A program made the position numbers and the translations under genes. A stretch of DNA of 15,556 nucleotides from Pseudomonas sp. PGPPP3. GTDB lineage: Bacteria; Pseudomonadota; Gammaproteobacteria; Pseudomonadales; Pseudomonadaceae. The stretch lies in contig NKIE01000018.1 in assembly GCA_002256055.1 (NCBI GenBank), forward strand, positions 1-15,556. Reading direction: 5' to 3'. Below the pieces are notes generated by a model that saw only the letters and a program-made list of their open reading frames with translations, was not told the origin of the DNA and ran no database searches. This document shows positions 14,857 through 15,556 of the stretch, piece by piece (within the stretch, counting starts at the first letter, position 1; each line of letters begins with the position of its first letter).

Positions 14857-15556
14857 ATGCACACACCTTCCGTCGACCCCCGTCATGCCTCCGTCAGCGC
14901 CAGCCTGACCCAGGCCGTTCTGCACGCGGCCAGCCGTCTCGGCCTGGCCCGCGATGGGCTGCTGACTGCCAGCGGCCTGGACGCCAGCCAACTCGACAAC
15001 CCCGATGCCCGCGTACCGCTGCTGGCGCAGCAACAACTGTGGGCGACGATTGAGCAGCAACTGGGTGGCGTCGAAGCTGGCCTGCTGATCGGCGCGGCCC
15101 TGGCGCCGGGGCAATTCAGCGTGCTCGGCTACCTGCTGCAGAGCAGCCCGACCCTGAGCGCTGCGCTGCAAGCAGTGCAGCGTTATCAACGCCTGGCCGG
15201 CGAGGGCGGGGAGTTCAGCCTGCACGCGGAGGGCGAATGCCTGTGGCTGGTGTACCGCGCCGTGCAACCCGAGCAGACCGCAACGCGCATCCGCGTGCTG
15301 GCACTGATGGCCTTCTGGCAAAGCCTGATGACGCCGCTACTGACAGACTTTCACCTGCTCGGCGCGCGCTTTATGCACGCCGCGCCGGACAACCTCGACC
15401 GCTACACCGAGGTGTTCAACTGCCCGCTGCACTTCGCCGCCAGTGATTACGCCATCGGCCTGCCGCACGCCTTGCTGGAACAGCCGCTGGCCCAGGCCAA
15501 CCTGCCGTTGCAGAAGCTCCTGCGTGAACATGCCGAAGCCTTGCTGGCGCGGTTGC
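14857..15556 (+). CDS. AraC family transcriptional regulator, N-terminal part (runs off the window)
   Basis: An open frame from the ATG at 14857 continues without a stop through the end, giving 233 residues of an unfinished protein. The sequence fits the Arabinose_bd-type N-terminal ligand domain of AraC regulators such as OruR-like proteins: a leading helix (ASLTQAVLHAASRLG), LLTASGLDASQLDNPDARVPLLAQQQLW, then FSVLGYLLQSSPTLSAALQAVQRYQRL, a beta-strand segment (EFSLHAEGECLWLVYRAV), and FHLLGARFMHAAPDNLDRYTEVFNCPLHFAASDY. The C-terminal helix-turn-helix pair should follow beyond 15556. The ligand cannot be told from this. No convincing Shine-Dalgarno precedes the ATG; an in-frame alternative start was not found before the core. 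Its target may be a neighbouring operon outside the window. Confidence 0.85.
   Translation, partial: MHTPSVDPRHASVSASLTQAVLHAASRLGLARDGLLTASGLDASQLDNPDARVPLLAQQQLWATIEQQLGGVEAGLLIGAALAPGQFSVLGYLLQSSPTLSAALQAVQRYQRLAGEGGEFSLHAEGECLWLVYRAVQPEQTATRIRVLALMAFWQSLMTPLLTDFHLLGARFMHAAPDNLDRYTEVFNCPLHFAASDYAIGLPHALLEQPLAQANLPLQKLLREHAEALLARL

Overview
The window looks like chromosomal DNA of a Pseudomonas species. It is GC-rich with Pseudomonas-style codon use. It carries a recC-recB-recD operon in the order usual for pseudomonads, two copies of the Pseudomonas-centred DUF2388 family, a DUF1127 gene, and a REP-like palindrome of the GTAGCCCGGATG type. I see no phage, IS, CRISPR, tRNA or rRNA signal, so this is core chromosome rather than a mobile island.

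Layout. 1-182 is the 3' end of pntB, closed by a strong intrinsic terminator (198-230). 232-406 is non-coding and holds an unusual cluster of ACAG/CTGT half-sites before a small DUF1127 gene (407-619). 722-3451 is an envelope cassette: two exported DUF2388 proteins, then a large exported protein with an HExxH domain and a DUF4105 (Lnb-type) domain. Its GTG start overlaps the stop of the second DUF2388 gene. A REP-like element (3448-3520) separates it from a convergent GFA-family gene (3518-3919, minus). A TerC-family membrane protein (4003-4770, plus) diverges from the GFA gene. A bidirectional terminator (about 4790-4830) separates terC from the recCBD operon.

recC-recB-recD (13484 down to 4845, minus strand) encode the RecBCD helicase-nuclease. 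The genes overlap by 4 and 14 nt, which suggests translational coupling. RecD ends in QLGLF, a match to the known sliding-clamp-binding pentapeptide. Divergent from recC is a PilT/PilU-family retraction ATPase (13649-14782) located away from any pilT-pilU pair, with short tandem repeats in its leader and a hairpin terminator after it. The window ends inside an AraC-family regulator (14857 onward).

The least-described parts are the DUF2388-DUF2388-DUF4105 cassette, the C-terminal clamp-like motif of RecD, the solitary PilU-like ATPase, and the half-site array before the DUF1127 gene. None is proof of a new system. Each is stated with a test that could break it.
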